From: Micromonospora olivasterospora
Lineage (GTDB): Bacteria > Actinomycetota > Actinomycetes > Mycobacteriales > Micromonosporaceae
Direction: 5' to 3'
Length of the DNA: 64,000 nucleotides
NCBI RefSeq assembly: GCF_007830265.1
Contig: NZ_VLKE01000001.1
Coordinates: forward strand, 868,001-932,000
The translations under genes and the position numbers were made by a program. The notes beneath the pieces were generated by a model. It saw nothing but the letters and a program-made list of their open reading frames with translations. It was not told where the DNA came from and made no database searches. Shown in pieces: positions 32,246-41,371 of the stretch; the stretch's first letter is position 1; the number at the start of each line of letters is the position of its first letter.

Positions 32246-34006
32246 ATGCCCACCCTGCGTCTCGCTCTGTCCCAGGTCAACCCGACCGTCGGCGACCTGG
32301 CCGGCAACGCCGACCTGGTCCGTCGGTGGACCCGACGGGCCGCCGACGCCGGCGCCCAGCTCGTCCTGTTCCCGGAGATGATGCTGACCGGGTATCCGGT
32401 CGAGGACCTGGTCTTCCGCCGGTCCTTCGTCGCCGCGTCCCAGGCCGCGCTGCACCGGCTCGCCGCGGACCTGGCCGCCGACGGGCTCGGCGACCTGCCG
32501 GTGGTCGTCGGCTACCTGGACGCCGACGGCCCGCCGCAGATCAGCTCCGCCGCCGAGCCGGGCCGGGGGGCGCGCAACGCCGCGGCACTGCTGCACCGGG
32601 GCGCCGTCGTCGCCACCTACTTCAAGCACCACCTGCCCAACTACGGCGTCTTCGACGAGGACCGCTACTTCGTCCCGGGCGACACGCTGACCGTCGTCCG
32701 GGTCGGCGGGGTGGACGTCGCGCTGACCGTCTGCGAGGACCTGTGGCAGGCCGGCGGGCCGTTCGCGGTCGCCCGGCAGGCCGGGGTGGGCCTGGTGGTC
32801 AACATCAACGGCTCGCCGTACGAGCTGAACAAGGACGACATCCGGCTGCCCCTGGTTCGCCGGCGGGCCGCCGAGGCCGGCGCCACCATCGCGTACGTCA
32901 ACATGATCGGCGGCCAGGACGAGCTGGTCTTCGAGGGCGACTCGATGATCGTGGCGCCGGACGGCACGCTGCTGGCCCGCGCCCCGCAGTTCGTCGAGCA
33001 CCTGCTCGTCCACGACGTCGAGCTGCCGGCCGCGGCCGCGCCCCTGGCCGTCCACGGCGAGCTGGCCGACGGGATGCGGCTGGTCCGTACCCCGGTCGAG
33101 GCCGCGCTGCCGCCGGCCGGGGGGCCGGCGGCGGTCGGCGGGATCATGGAGCCGGTCGCCGACGAGGCCGAGGTGTGGCACGCGCTGGTGCTGGGCCTGC
33201 GCGACTACGTCGACAAGAACCGCTTCCCGTCGGTGGTGCTGGGGCTCTCCGGCGGCATCGACTCGGCGGTGGTGGCCGCGCTCGCGGTCGACGCGCTCGG
33301 CCCGGATCGGGTGGTCGGGGTGTCCCTGCCCAGCCAGCACTCCTCCGAGCACTCCCTCGCCGACGCGGAGGACCTGGCGAAGCGGACCGGGCTGGACTAC
33401 CGGGTCCAGCCGATCCAGCCCATGGTGGACACGTACCTGGCGAACATGTCGCTGTCCGGGGTGGCGGTGGAGAACCTCCAGGCCCGGGTGCGCGGGGTGA
33501 TCCTGATGGCGCTGTCGAACCAGGAGGGTCACCTCGTCCTCACCACCGGCAACAAGAGCGAGCTGGCGGTCGGCTACTCGACCCTGTACGGCGACTCGGT
33601 CGGCGGGTTCAACCCGGTCAAGGACGTGTGGAAGACGCTGATCTGGCGGCTGGCGAAGTGGCGCAACGCCGACGCCGCCCGCCGGGGCGAGACGCCGCCG
33701 ATCCCGGAGAGCTCGATCGGCAAGCCGCCGAGCGCCGAGCTGAGCCCCGGCCAGCTCGACAGCGACACCCTGCCGGACTACCAGGTGCTCGACCCGATCC
33801 TGATCGGGTACGTCGACGGCGACCTGGGCCGCGACGGCCTGGTCGCCGCCGGTCACGACCCGGCGGTGATCGACCGGGTGCTGCGCATGGTGGACACGGC
33901 CGAGTACAAGCGCCGGCAGTCCGCGCCGGGCACGAAGATCTCGATGAAGGCGTTCGGACGCGACCGGCGACTGCCGATCACGAACCGCTGGCGCGAGCAC
34001 GGCTGA
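32246..34006 (+). CDS. nadE: Glutamine-dependent NAD+ synthase
   Basis: Two-domain enzyme of 586 residues that converts nicotinate adenine dinucleotide to NAD+ using glutamine-derived ammonia. The N-terminal nitrilase-type amidase domain shows the Glu ([13 protein letters not shown]), Lys ([15 protein letters not shown]) and Cys (LTVCEDLW) of the triad. The C-terminal ATP-pyrophosphatase domain has the P-loop [14 protein letters not shown] and [18 protein letters not shown]. It has the normal length for the two-domain bacterial form, though shorter than the M. tuberculosis enzyme. The ATG at 32246 is divergent from glnA2, and a strong terminator follows. Confidence 0.95.
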   Translation: MPTLRLALSQVNPTVGDLAGNADLVRRWTRRAADAGAQLVLFPEMMLTGYPVEDLVFRRSFVAASQAALHRLAADLAADGLGDLPVVVGYLDADGPPQISSAAEPGRGARNAAALLHRGAVVATYFKHHLPNYGVFDEDRYFVPGDTLTVVRVGGVDVALTVCEDLWQAGGPFAVARQAGVGLVVNINGSPYELNKDDIRLPLVRRRAAEAGATIAYVNMIGGQDELVFEGDSMIVAPDGTLLARAPQFVEHLLVHDVELPAAAAPLAVHGELADGMRLVRTPVEAALPPAGGPAAVGGIMEPVADEAEVWHALVLGLRDYVDKNRFPSVVLGLSGGIDSAVVAALAVDALGPDRVVGVSLPSQHSSEHSLADAEDLAKRTGLDYRVQPIQPMVDTYLANMSLSGVAVENLQARVRGVILMALSNQEGHLVLTTGNKSELAVGYSTLYGDSVGGFNPVKDVWKTLIWRLAKWRNADAARRGETPPIPESSIGKPPSAELSPGQLDSDTLPDYQVLDPILIGYVDGDLGRDGLVAAGHDPAVIDRVLRMVDTAEYKRRQSAPGTKISMKAFGRDRRLPITNRWREHG

Positions 34007-34012
34007 GCCGTT

Positions 34013-34042
34013 CGCCCGGCCCCCTGTCGAGGGGGCCGGGCG
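34013..34042 (+). terminator. Hairpin terminator after nadE
   Basis: Arms 34013-34025 and 34030-34042 form a perfect 13-bp stem with a 4-nt loop, 6 bp after the stop codon. Confidence 0.75.
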
Positions 34043-34151
34043 GCCCGGAAGTGAAATCCTCCACTGCGCTCTGCCGCCGTCACCCGTCCGGTGGGACGAT
34101 CGCGGCGGAACCCGGGGACCGCGCAGGCGGCCTCGAGCGAAGGAGACAGTC

Positions 34152-34997
34152 ATGGTGGAGTCCACCCCGGCCGAGGTGACCGCCCTCTACGGCGGGCCGG
34201 CCACCCGGCGGGTCCGCACCCGCGACCTGCTCGCCGCCAAGGAGCGCGGCGAGCGGTGGCCGATGCTCACCTCGTACGACCAGTACACCGCGTCCATCTT
34301 CGACGCCGCCGGCATCCCCGTGCTGCTCGTCGGCGACTCGGCGGCGAACAACATCTTCGGGTACGACACGACGGTGCCGGTGACCGCCGAGGAGCTGCTG
34401 CCGCTGGTCCGCGCGGTGGTGCGGTCGACCCGGCAGGCGCTGGTGGTGGCCGACCTGCCGTTCGGCTCGTACGAGGAGGGGCCGACGCAGGCGCTGCGCA
34501 GCGCGGTGCGGTTCATGAAGGAGGGCGGCTGCCACGCGGTGAAGCTGGAGGGCGGCCGGCGCTGCGCGGAGCAGGTCGCCGCGATCACCGGCGCCGGCAT
34601 CCCGGTGATGGCGCACGTCGGCTTCACCCCGCAGCGCGAGCACACCATCGGCGGCTACCGGGTGCAGGGGCGCGGCGACGCGGCCGAGGACGTCCTCGCC
34701 GACGCCCGGGCGGTGGCCGAGGCGGGCGCGTTCGCGGTGGTGCTGGAGATGGTGCCGGGCGAGGTGGCCAAGCGGATCACCGCCGAGCTGCCGATCCCGA
34801 CCGTCGGCATCGGCGCCGGCCCGGACACCGACGCCCAGGTGCTGGTCTGGCAGGACATGGCCGGCCTGCGTACGGGGAAGGCCCCGCGCTTCGTGAAGCG
34901 CTACGCGGACCTGTCCGGGGTGCTGACCGAGGCGACCCGCCGGTACGCCGACGAGGTCCGCGGCGGCGACTTCCCCGCCGCCGAGCACACGTTCTGA
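34152..34997 (+). CDS. panB: 3-methyl-2-oxobutanoate hydroxymethyltransferase
   Basis: PanB catalyses the first committed step of pantothenate synthesis, adding a hydroxymethyl group from 5,10-methylene-THF to 2-oxoisovalerate. Family motifs are visible: [37 protein letters not shown] with the metal-binding Asp, [40 protein letters not shown] and [20 protein letters not shown]. It has 281 residues, as expected. The ATG at 34152 follows AAGGAG. The first 30 residues form a short actinobacterial extension. Confidence 0.95.
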   Translation: MVESTPAEVTALYGGPATRRVRTRDLLAAKERGERWPMLTSYDQYTASIFDAAGIPVLLVGDSAANNIFGYDTTVPVTAEELLPLVRAVVRSTRQALVVADLPFGSYEEGPTQALRSAVRFMKEGGCHAVKLEGGRRCAEQVAAITGAGIPVMAHVGFTPQREHTIGGYRVQGRGDAAEDVLADARAVAEAGAFAVVLEMVPGEVAKRITAELPIPTVGIGAGPDTDAQVLVWQDMAGLRTGKAPRFVKRYADLSGVLTEATRRYADEVRGGDFPAAEHTF

Positions 34998-35007
34998 GGC
35001 GCGAGCA

Positions 35008-35048
35008 AGGGCTCCCTGCCAAGCGACTTCGCCATGGCAGGGGGTCCT
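35008..35048. terminator. Hairpin between panB and npdG
   Basis: Arms 35008-35021 and 35035-35048 pair at 12 of 14 positions around a 13-nt loop, between two convergent genes. Confidence 0.55.
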
Positions 35049-35076
35049 GTCGACGCGCAGGGTCGGCCCGCGGCGC

Positions 35077-35775
35077 TCACAGGTCCGTGACGCGGATGCC
35101 GGCGTGCGCCTTGTAGCGCTTGTTGATGGCGATCAGGTTCGCGGTGAACGCCTCGATCTGGTGGGCGTTGCGCAGCCGCCCGGCGTAGATGCCGCGCATG
35201 CCGGGGATCCGGGCGGCGAGCGCCGCCACGACGCCGACCAGTTCCCGGTCCTCGGTGCAGATCAGCACGTCGAGGTCGATCCGGCCGATCTCCGGGTCGG
35301 CCAGCAGGGGCGCGCTCACGTGGTTGAACGCGGCGCAGACCCGGGACTCCGGCAGCAGCCGGGCGGCCTGCTGGACGGCGCTGCCGTCCTCGACCGGCAG
35401 CGCGTACGGGCCCTGCCTGTCGAAGCCCAGCGGGTTCACGCAGTCGACGACGATCTTGCCGGCGAGCGGCTGCGCCAGGGCGGCGACGGTGGCCTCGTGC
35501 CCGTCCCACGGCACCGCGATCACCACCACGTCGCTGCGGCGGGCCACCTCGTCGTTGTCCGCGCCGGTGACCTGCCCCCCGGCGGGCACGTGGGGCAGCC
35601 CGGCGATCTCGGCGGCGGCCTGCGCGGCCCGCTCGGCGGACCGCGAGCCGATCAGCACGGTCTGCCCGGCCCGGGCGAACCGGTAGGCCAGGCCCCGGCC
35701 CTGGTCGCCGGTGCCGCCGATGATCCCGACGGTTAGCCCGGACACGTCGGGCAGGGTGCTCGCGTCGTATGCCAT
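35077..35775 (-). CDS. npdG: NADPH-dependent F420 reductase (Fno-like)
   Basis: NADPH:F420 oxidoreductase of 232 residues, which transfers hydride between NADPH and coenzyme F420. The N-terminal Rossmann motif is GLTVGIIGGTGDQGRGLAYR, followed by the 2'-phosphate-binding GSRSAERAA; the middle reads VVVIAVPWDGHEATVA and VVDCVNPLGFDRQG, and CAAFNHVSAPLL is a conserved block of the family. It is complete. The ATG at 35775 is preceded 6 nt upstream by GAGGAT on the minus strand, so it may be leaderless. F420 use fits the LLM oxidoreductase elsewhere in the window. Confidence 0.92.
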   Translation of the reverse strand: MAYDASTLPDVSGLTVGIIGGTGDQGRGLAYRFARAGQTVLIGSRSAERAAQAAAEIAGLPHVPAGGQVTGADNDEVARRSDVVVIAVPWDGHEATVAALAQPLAGKIVVDCVNPLGFDRQGPYALPVEDGSAVQQAARLLPESRVCAAFNHVSAPLLADPEIGRIDLDVLICTEDRELVGVVAALAARIPGMRGIYAGRLRNAHQIEAFTANLIAINKRYKAHAGIRVTDL

Positions 35776-35854
35776 GGGCCCATCCTCGCAAAGACCACCG
35801 GCTGGCAGGAACGCCGGCCGAGGTGAGAGTCCCAGCCGGCGGCGGCGCCGGCTG

Positions 35855-35935
35855 CCGGGCTGAGGGCAGCGGCACAACGCCGAAATCTGGCGTGGCCGGG
35901 CTGAGGGCAGCGGCGCCCGCCGAGACCTGGCGTGG
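35855..35935. repeat. Two tandem copies of a 40-41-bp unit
   Basis: CCGGGCTGAGGGCAGCGGC begins both units (35855 and 35896), and each ends in CTGGCGTGG. A third copy starts at 35936 but soon diverges. The repeat fills the gap between npdG and the RNB gene. Confidence 0.75.
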
Positions 35936-35957
35936 CCGGGCTGCCGGGCGCGGCGGT

Positions 35958-37451
35958 TCAGGCCAGCTCGAAGAGGACCTTCCGGGCCACCGGGTCGGCG
36001 GTGACCAGCCGGACGCGGACCCGCTCCCCCAGCGGCAGCGCGCCCGTGCAGCGGGCCCGCACCGGCGGGGCGTCCAGCGCGACCGTGCCGCCCGGCTGCC
36101 GGCCGGGCCGGGCCTGCCCGTTCGCCGGCCGCCCCGGCCCCGCCTGGCGGTCCGGCGCCCCGCCCGGCCGGGCCTGCCCGTTCGGCGGCGCGTCCACGTC
36201 CAGCACCGCCGCGGAGAAGGTCTCGCCGACCCGGTGCTCCAGCAGGACCGCCTCGGTCAACTCGACCGCGCCGCGGGTGGCCGCCGACGCCGCCCGGTCG
36301 GTGGTCGTCATGACCTCCGGCAGCCTCGGCAGCGCCGCCCGGGCCCAGTCGGGCACCGGCCGGTCCTCGTGCAGGGCCAGGCAGACCTCCGTGGCGTACC
36401 GGTCGGCCAGCCGGCGCAGCGGCGCCGTGACGTGCGCGTACGCCGCCGCGACCCCGCCGTGCTCCGGATGCTCCGGCAGGTCGCCGTCGAACGCCGTGTA
36501 CGCGGCGCCGCGCATCAGCTCGGCCGCCTGGTCGACGAAGGCGGCCGCCCTGGGCTGCGAGGCGTCCAGCCCGGCGAGCACCTCGCCCACGCTCGCGCCG
36601 TCCGGCCAGTCGACGCCCAGCGGGGCGGCGGCCGTACGCAGCCGAGCCACCGCCTCCGGCCTCGGCGCGGGCATCGTACGCAGCAGCCCGATCCGGCCGG
36701 CCAGCATGATGTCCGCCGCGGCCATCCCGGTCAGCAGGGAGATCTGGGCGTTGTGGTCCTCCATCGGCACCGGCCCGCGCAGCACCAGCCGCCAGCCGTC
36801 GCCGTCGGCCTCGACGTCCTGCTCGGGCAGCGGCAGGTTGACCGCGCCCCGGCGCAGCCCGCGCGCGGTGAGCAGGGCGCCGATCTCGGGCAACAGGGCG
36901 ATCGGCTCCGGCAGCCGCCCGGCCTCGGCGTCGGCCTGCACGCCGGCGTAGTCCAGCTTCGCCCGGCTACGTACGAGGGCGCGTTCCAGCGCGACGGCGA
37001 CCGTGCCGCCGTCGGCGTCGAGGTCGATCGTCCACACCACGGCCGCCCGGTCCTGGTCGGGCAACAGGCTCGCCGCGCCCTCGCTGAGCGTCTCCGGGTG
37101 CAGCGGCACGTTGCCGTCGGGCAGGTAGACAGTCTGCCCGCGCCGCCAGGTCTCCGCCTCGAGCGCGCCGCCGGGGCGTACGTGCGCCGCGACGTCGGCT
37201 ATCGCGTACCGGACCCGGAAACCGCCACCGGGCCGGCGGGCGAGGTGCATCGCCTGGTCCAGGTCCCGCGAGCCGGCCGGGTCGACGGTGACGAACGGGA
37301 CGTCGGTGCGGTCGGCGGAGGGCCGGGGCGGCGCGGCCGCGGCCTCGTCGGCCTCGCGCTGGGCGTCGGGCGGGAACCCCTCGGGGAGCCCCAGCTCGCG
37401 CCGCAGCGCGCCGAAGTCGATGCGGGGCGCCAGTACGCGTCGGATCACCAC
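35958..37451 (-). CDS. RNB-domain ribonuclease (RNase II/R-like)
   Basis: Exoribonuclease-like protein of 497 residues consisting of a catalytic RNB domain with a short C-terminal OB-like part; the cold-shock domains of RNase R are missing. The active-site segment reads VTVDPAGSRDLDQAMHLARR. The first three Asp of the canonical quartet are present, but the fourth position (DFDDA-type in RNase R) is Gln. VRYAIADVAAHV and VPLHPETLSEGAASLL are also conserved. Near the C-terminus a Pro/Gly/Gln-Ala-rich tandem (GQARPGG type) interrupts the last domain. The GTG at 37451 follows AGGATT by 5 nt and is probably leaderless. Confidence 0.85.
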   Translation of the reverse strand: MVIRRVLAPRIDFGALRRELGLPEGFPPDAQREADEAAAAPPRPSADRTDVPFVTVDPAGSRDLDQAMHLARRPGGGFRVRYAIADVAAHVRPGGALEAETWRRGQTVYLPDGNVPLHPETLSEGAASLLPDQDRAAVVWTIDLDADGGTVAVALERALVRSRAKLDYAGVQADAEAGRLPEPIALLPEIGALLTARGLRRGAVNLPLPEQDVEADGDGWRLVLRGPVPMEDHNAQISLLTGMAAADIMLAGRIGLLRTMPAPRPEAVARLRTAAAPLGVDWPDGASVGEVLAGLDASQPRAAAFVDQAAELMRGAAYTAFDGDLPEHPEHGGVAAAYAHVTAPLRRLADRYATEVCLALHEDRPVPDWARAALPRLPEVMTTTDRAASAATRGAVELTEAVLLEHRVGETFSAAVLDVDAPPNGQARPGGAPDRQAGPGRPANGQARPGRQPGGTVALDAPPVRARCTGALPLGERVRVRLVTADPVARKVLFELA

Positions 37452-37524
37452 AGGCCAATCCTGACAGCGGTACGCCCGCTCCGCCTCCCCGGCGCGGCGG
37501 CTGCTCAGCCGCCCGGCGCCGGCC

Positions 37525-38181
37525 TCAGCCGGTGGCCTTCCGGGCCGGCGCCTTCTTCGCGGCCACCGTGCGGGTGCCCCCGGTCGGCCGGGTCGACGCG
37601 GCCTTCTTCGCGGCGGTGGCCTTCTTCGCGGTGGTGGCCTTCTTCGCCGTGGGCGCCTTGCGGGCGGGCGCCTTGCGGGCCGGCGCCGTCTTCGCCGCGG
37701 TGGTCCGCTTCGCCGCCGTCGCCTTCTTCGCCGCCGTCGCCTTCCTCGCTGTCGCCGCCTTCTTCGCAGGCGCCCTCTTCGTGGGTGCCTTCTTCGCCGC
37801 GGCCGTCGTGGTCTTCGCGGGCGCCGTCTTCGCCGCGGCCTTCCTGGCGGGCGCCGTCTTCGCCGCGGCCCTCCTCGCGGGCGACCCGGTGGCGGCGGTC
37901 TTCCTCGCGGGGGCCTTCTTGGCGGCCGTCTTCCCCACCGGGGCCTGCGCGGTGACCCTGGTCGCGGGCGCCTTCCGCACCGGGGCTCGGCCGGCACCGG
38001 CGCCGGAGGCGTTCGGCGACGCCTTGGTGACCGTGGCCCCCCGCGCCGTCGTGGTGCCCATGCCGGCCCTGCGCGCGGGAGTGGCCCGGGCCGCGCCCGC
38101 GGCCCGTCGCGCCGCGGTGGTCTTCTGCGCGGTGATACGTTCGGCGGCTGGGCCGGTGGTGGCCTGCTGTGCTTCGGCCAT
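37525..38181 (-). CDS. Histone H1-like Lys/Ala/Pro-rich protein
   Basis: Protein of 218 residues that is almost entirely Lys, Ala, Pro and Thr, with repeated KKAPA, KAPARKA and AAKKAT motifs from about residue 70 to the end and a more mixed N-terminus (residues 1-60). The composition resembles the C-terminal tails of eukaryotic H1, of mycobacterial HupB and of bacterial histone-like proteins that compact DNA or bind RNA. There is no globular HU domain in this gene. The ATG at 38181 follows GAGGAGG. The periodic DNA makes this region prone to replication slippage and assembly error. Confidence 0.8.
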   Translation of the reverse strand: MAEAQQATTGPAAERITAQKTTAARRAAGAARATPARRAGMGTTTARGATVTKASPNASGAGAGRAPVRKAPATRVTAQAPVGKTAAKKAPARKTAATGSPARRAAAKTAPARKAAAKTAPAKTTTAAAKKAPTKRAPAKKAATARKATAAKKATAAKRTTAAKTAPARKAPARKAPTAKKATTAKKATAAKKAASTRPTGGTRTVAAKKAPARKATG

Positions 38182-38263
38182 CGCGGTTCCCTCCTCGGGG
38201 ACATGCTTCCGCGCGCCGCCTCGCGGGGCGCGGAGTTCCTCGGCACGGACCGTCCCGCGCCGT

Positions 38264-38467
38264 CTACCTGTCCTCCCCGGCCCAACGGGCGTCCTCGGCC
38301 TCCCACGCCTCGTTGCGCTCCCGCACCCGCTGCAGGGCGTTCCCGGCGTCGGCCGCCGAGGCGTACGGCCCGAGAACGTACCGCGCCGCGCACACGTCGG
38401 CGTCCGTCTCGACCCGGTGGTGCCGGATGCACCAGTAGTAGTGATCGCCGCTTCCGCTGTCGCTCAT
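38264..38467 (-). CDS. Small conserved actinobacterial protein (SPOR-like motif)
   Basis: Protein of 67 residues: YYWCIRHHRVETDADVCAAR followed by YVLGPYASAADAGNALQRVR and ERNEAWEAEDARW. Two Cys (C13 and C26 region) and neighbouring His residues may form a small metal site. The motif LGPYASAADA resembles the SPOR-type LGPF-S pattern. The protein is conserved in Streptomyces and Micromonospora as far as I recall, without a known function. The ATG at 38467 is chosen over a longer frame from 38536 because the upstream extension has no similarity to the conserved start. Confidence 0.75.
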   Translation of the reverse strand: MSDSGSGDHYYWCIRHHRVETDADVCAARYVLGPYASAADAGNALQRVRERNEAWEAEDARWAGEDR

Positions 38468-38639
38468 GGGATCACTGTGCACCGCGCACCCACCGGCCGC
38501 CACCGGACCACGGCGAACGCCGCCGATGATCTCCACAGTAGACGCGTGGACCGCCGGCCGGGCCGGAATGGCGAAACCGGGCGACGGGCGGCGACTCCGA
38601 CGGGATGCGGGCCGGACGGGGCAGCCGGAAGGCGGACCG

Positions 38640-39098
38640 GTGTCGCAGAATCCCGGGGTGCGTTACGGGGAGGAACGGTGGGGGCGGTCGCGGCGGCTGT
38701 CCGTCGTCGCCGCGGTCGCGGCGCTGGCCGTCGCCGGGGCGGCGGTGGCGCTGCCGCTGCTGCGCGACCACTCGCAGCGGCGGCTGGAGCGGCGGGCGGA
38801 GCGCGAGGTGCGGGCCACCGCCCAGCGGGCGCGCACCGAACTGCTGGCCACCCCCACGGCGTCCGGTCCCGCGCTGCGGCAGGCGGCCACGCGGGTGGCC
38901 GGGGTGGAGGTGCTGGCCGTGGCGGGCGACGACCCCGGGCGCGACGACGGGGTCCGACTGGTCTTCCGGGTACGGGTCGCCAAGACCGCGGCATCCGTCT
39001 TCGGCTGGCAGCAGGCCTCCGCCGCCGCGTGCTTCGCCCAGGTGGTACGCGCGAACGCCGGGCCCGCCCCGCTGGAGCGCCTGCCCTGTCCCGCCTGA
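38640..39098 (+). CDS. Hypothetical single-span membrane protein
   Basis: Protein of 152 residues with one transmembrane helix at about residues 20-42 (LSVVAAVAALAVAGAAVALP) and an extracytoplasmic part beginning with a charged helix (SQRRLERRAEREVRATAQRA). It ends in LERLPCPA, and CFAQVV supplies a second Cys, so a disulphide is possible. The GTG at 38640 is chosen because GGAAGG precedes it by 7 nt. No family recognised. It starts about 170 bp from the divergent small protein gene. Confidence 0.65.
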   Translation: MSQNPGVRYGEERWGRSRRLSVVAAVAALAVAGAAVALPLLRDHSQRRLERRAEREVRATAQRARTELLATPTASGPALRQAATRVAGVEVLAVAGDDPGRDDGVRLVFRVRVAKTAASVFGWQQASAAACFAQVVRANAGPAPLERLPCPA

Positions 39099-39176
39099 CG
39101 GCACGGCTCGGCGAGGGCCACCCGGAGCCGAATCCCCGCCCGCGTCCACCGGCCGGCCGCCGCGCCACAATGCGGC

Positions 39177-39953
39177 ATGGACACTGACGTACGGCAGTAC
39201 CTGGCGGACCTGGTCGCGGCGGCCCGGGACGTGCTCGGCGGCGACCTGGTCGGGGCGTACGCGGCCGGCTCGGTCGCCCTCGGCGCGTACCAGGTCGGGC
39301 GCAGCGACGTCGACGTGGCGCTGGTCTGCGCGGACGCACTGGACGACGGACACAAGCGGGAGCTGGTGGCCCGACTGCGGCACGAGGCGCTGCCCTGCCC
39401 GGCCCGGGGGCTGGAGCTGGTCGTCTACCGCCGGGAGGTGGCCGGCTCCGGAACCCCCGAGCCGGGGTTCGAGGTGGAGTTGAACACCGGCGCGCGGATG
39501 CCGTTCCGGGCGACCTGGTCAGGCGACGAACGGGCGGCCGCCGACGGCCGGTTCTGGTACGGGCTGGACCGCAGCATCCTGCACCAGGACGGGCTGGCCC
39601 TGCTCGGGCCGCCGGCCGAGGAGATGTTCGCCGACCTGTCGCCGGCCGACCTGCGCCGGCTGCTGGTCGAGGCGCTGACCTGGTGGCTCGCGCTCCCGAC
39701 GCCGCCCGGCGACGAGCCGGCGGCCGGGGCCGAGGACGCCGTGCTCGGCGCGTGCCGCTCGCTGGTGCGCTGCCGGGACGGCGTGTGGCTGCCGAAGGTG
39801 GCGGCCGGCCGCCGGCTCGTCGAGCGGGGCCACCCCGAAACGGCGCTGATCGAGCGGGCGATCGCCGTCCGGCTCGGCGGCCCGCCGCCGGGTGGCCGCG
39901 AGGCCCGGGACTTCCAGCGGGGCGTACGCGACGAGATCCGCGCGGCGATGTGA
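39177..39953 (+). CDS. Nucleotidyltransferase, AadA-like with DUF4111
   Basis: Protein of 258 residues with the nucleotidyltransferase signature GAYAAGSVALGAYQVGRSDVDVAL near the N-terminus and a C-terminal helical domain (RRLLVEALTWWLALP and VLGACRSLVRC). Both halves match the streptomycin/spectinomycin adenylyltransferase AadA family (DUF4111 C-terminal domain). Chromosomal copies in actinomycetes are not necessarily resistance genes, so the substrate is left open. The ATG at 39177 follows ACAAT by 5 nt and has no Shine-Dalgarno sequence. Confidence 0.82.
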   Translation: MDTDVRQYLADLVAAARDVLGGDLVGAYAAGSVALGAYQVGRSDVDVALVCADALDDGHKRELVARLRHEALPCPARGLELVVYRREVAGSGTPEPGFEVELNTGARMPFRATWSGDERAAADGRFWYGLDRSILHQDGLALLGPPAEEMFADLSPADLRRLLVEALTWWLALPTPPGDEPAAGAEDAVLGACRSLVRCRDGVWLPKVAAGRRLVERGHPETALIERAIAVRLGGPPPGGREARDFQRGVRDEIRAAM

Positions 39954-40015
39954 CCGCCGCGCCGACCACGGGTGGCGCGTCCGGGAAGCTGCGACCGGTC
40001 GACGATGCTGGTGGC

Positions 40016-40372
40016 ATGACGAACGCCGGCACCCCCTCGACGCGGACACTGCACCTCTACTGCCGGGTCGAGGTGACCGTCACCGACCCCGAGGCCCTCG
40101 CCGAGCACGGCGTCGCCGAGCTGCGGCGGGCAGACATCGACTGGGCGCGGGAGGAGGACGACGTCGAGTCGGCGGCCGACGAACTGCGACGCGACGTGGC
40201 CAGGTCACTCGCGTCCGTCGTGGACATCTCGGCCCTGGTGGAGGGCGTGCCGGGGGTCGAGTTCCGTGGCGGCCTGTGCCGCGCCGAACCCGGCCCACCC
40301 CGCGCCCGGCACACGGAGGCGGAGGCGGAGGCGGAGGCGGAGGCGGAGGCGGAGGCGGAGGCGGAACGGTAG
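40016..40372 (+). CDS. Hypothetical protein with C-terminal Glu-Ala repeat
   Basis: Protein of 118 residues. The N-terminal 90 residues are unremarkable and acidic (LHLYCRVEVTVTDPEALAEH; SAADELRRDVARSLASVVDI), predicted as a small alpha/beta domain. The tail is a pure alternating Glu-Ala run encoded by the GAGGCG microsatellite, ending in Glu-Arg. The tail should be a highly charged helix or disordered and its length is probably variable between strains. No family recognised. Confidence 0.65.
   Translation: MTNAGTPSTRTLHLYCRVEVTVTDPEALAEHGVAELRRADIDWAREEDDVESAADELRRDVARSLASVVDISALVEGVPGVEFRGGLCRAEPGPPRARHTEAEAEAEAEAEAEAEAER
40315..40362 (+). repeat. Hexanucleotide microsatellite GGAGGC x8
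   Basis: Eight exact copies of GGAGGC in tandem, coding for alternating Glu and Ala at the C-terminus of the gene at 40016-40372. The period of six keeps the frame whatever the copy number. Confidence 0.95.
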
Positions 40373-40459
40373 TGGGCCCGATCCGCACGGCCGATCATAC
40401 GATGGTTGTCGATCAGTCGTCGGATGCCGCCCGCGCCCGGGCCTCGCTACCGTCGGCCC

Positions 40460-40732
40460 ATGAGCGGCGCACGGACGGCATGGGTGCTGGCCGGAGTGCT
40501 GCTGCTCGGCCTGGGCGTGGCCGCCGTCCTCCGGCTGCGCCGGCGCAGGACCGCCGCGCGGCCGGGCAGTCGCGAGGAGGCCCTCGAAGCGGCCCGGCAC
40601 GCCAGCCGGCAGATCGCCCGCGACGTGCGGAGAACCCGTCGGGGCACCATCCGCGGCAAGGGTGGCGGGGGAAACGACGGCCTGGCCATCGACGCGGGCA
40701 TCACGAGCGACGGCGGACCGGGCTCGGTCTGA
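40460..40732 (+). CDS. Small single-span membrane protein
   Basis: Protein of 90 residues. An N-terminal transmembrane helix (TAWVLAGVLLLGLGVAAVLR) is followed by a strongly basic stretch (RLRRRRTAARPG) and an Arg-rich amphipathic helix (ARHASRQIARDVRRTRR). The last 25 residues are Gly/Asp-rich. The topology is N-out with a cytoplasmic basic tail that could bind nucleic acid or acidic lipids. TACCGT lies 6 nt before the ATG at 40460, so the message is probably leaderless. Function unknown. Confidence 0.65.
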   Translation: MSGARTAWVLAGVLLLGLGVAAVLRLRRRRTAARPGSREEALEAARHASRQIARDVRRTRRGTIRGKGGGGNDGLAIDAGITSDGGPGSV

Positions 40733-40915
40733 GTCCCCGTTGCCGTTGGCGTGGCCGGCGGTGGCAGGGGCCGGAATGCCGCGACAACAGTGGGCGTACG
40801 CGATCGGGCCGGCTTCCGGGTCGACGTGCGGAGGCCACCGGCTCACGCGAAGTCGCGGTGTTCCGGTGGTCGGTTCACGGAACCCAGCGGCGGCCGGTAC
40901 CGGTGGCGCCGGGGC

Positions 40916-41182
40916 GTGCGCACGCTCCCGAAGTTGTGCTCCGATACGCGGGTGATTCGCGCACGGTTGATCCGGTGGGTGACTCCAGGCAGGGCGGAGT
41001 GGTTCCTGCTTCTGGCCGCCCTGTCCACCGGGGGGCTTGCATGGAAGGCGGGTGCACCCCGGTGGGCGGCCCTGATCTTGTCGCTCGTTATCGCGCTGAT
41101 GATTCGGCGGATGCGGCGGCAAGGTCACATCGAACGGGTTCTCGTGCGATGGCTTCACCGCGATGAGGAACCACCTGCATAG
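40916..41182 (+). CDS. Hypothetical small membrane protein
   Basis: Protein of about 88 residues with two hydrophobic stretches (EWFLLLAALSTGGLAWKA and WAALILSLVIALMIRRM) that form a hairpin with positively charged ends and a C-terminal helix HIERVLVRWLHRDEEPP. The GTG at 40916 is a guess: the longer frame from 40751 begins with Arg/Gly-rich sequence that resembles non-coding DNA. No family recognised. Confidence 0.5.
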   Translation: MRTLPKLCSDTRVIRARLIRWVTPGRAEWFLLLAALSTGGLAWKAGAPRWAALILSLVIALMIRRMRRQGHIERVLVRWLHRDEEPPA

Positions 41183-41371
41183 AACGGTGCGTACCGGTTG
41201 CGTGCCCGGTGCTGCGGTGACCACTGGGTCGCCTCTGGGCCGCCCGGGCCGTCAAGCGGCGGCCTACGACGACCCGCAGCAACCGAAGAAACAGCAGGTC
41301 AGCCGCCATGTGACGGCGGCGGACATGGTCGGATGGTCAGCGATGCGTTCCGGTGGCGGCCGCCTGGACTC

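Noticed and set aside
39177..39953. Acquired aminoglycoside resistance gene
   Set aside because: The AadA-like domain is clear, but the gene has normal host composition and no mobile context, so a resistance role is not claimed.
40315..40362. Possible CRISPR array
   Set aside because: The units are 6 bp with no spacers; it is a coding microsatellite.
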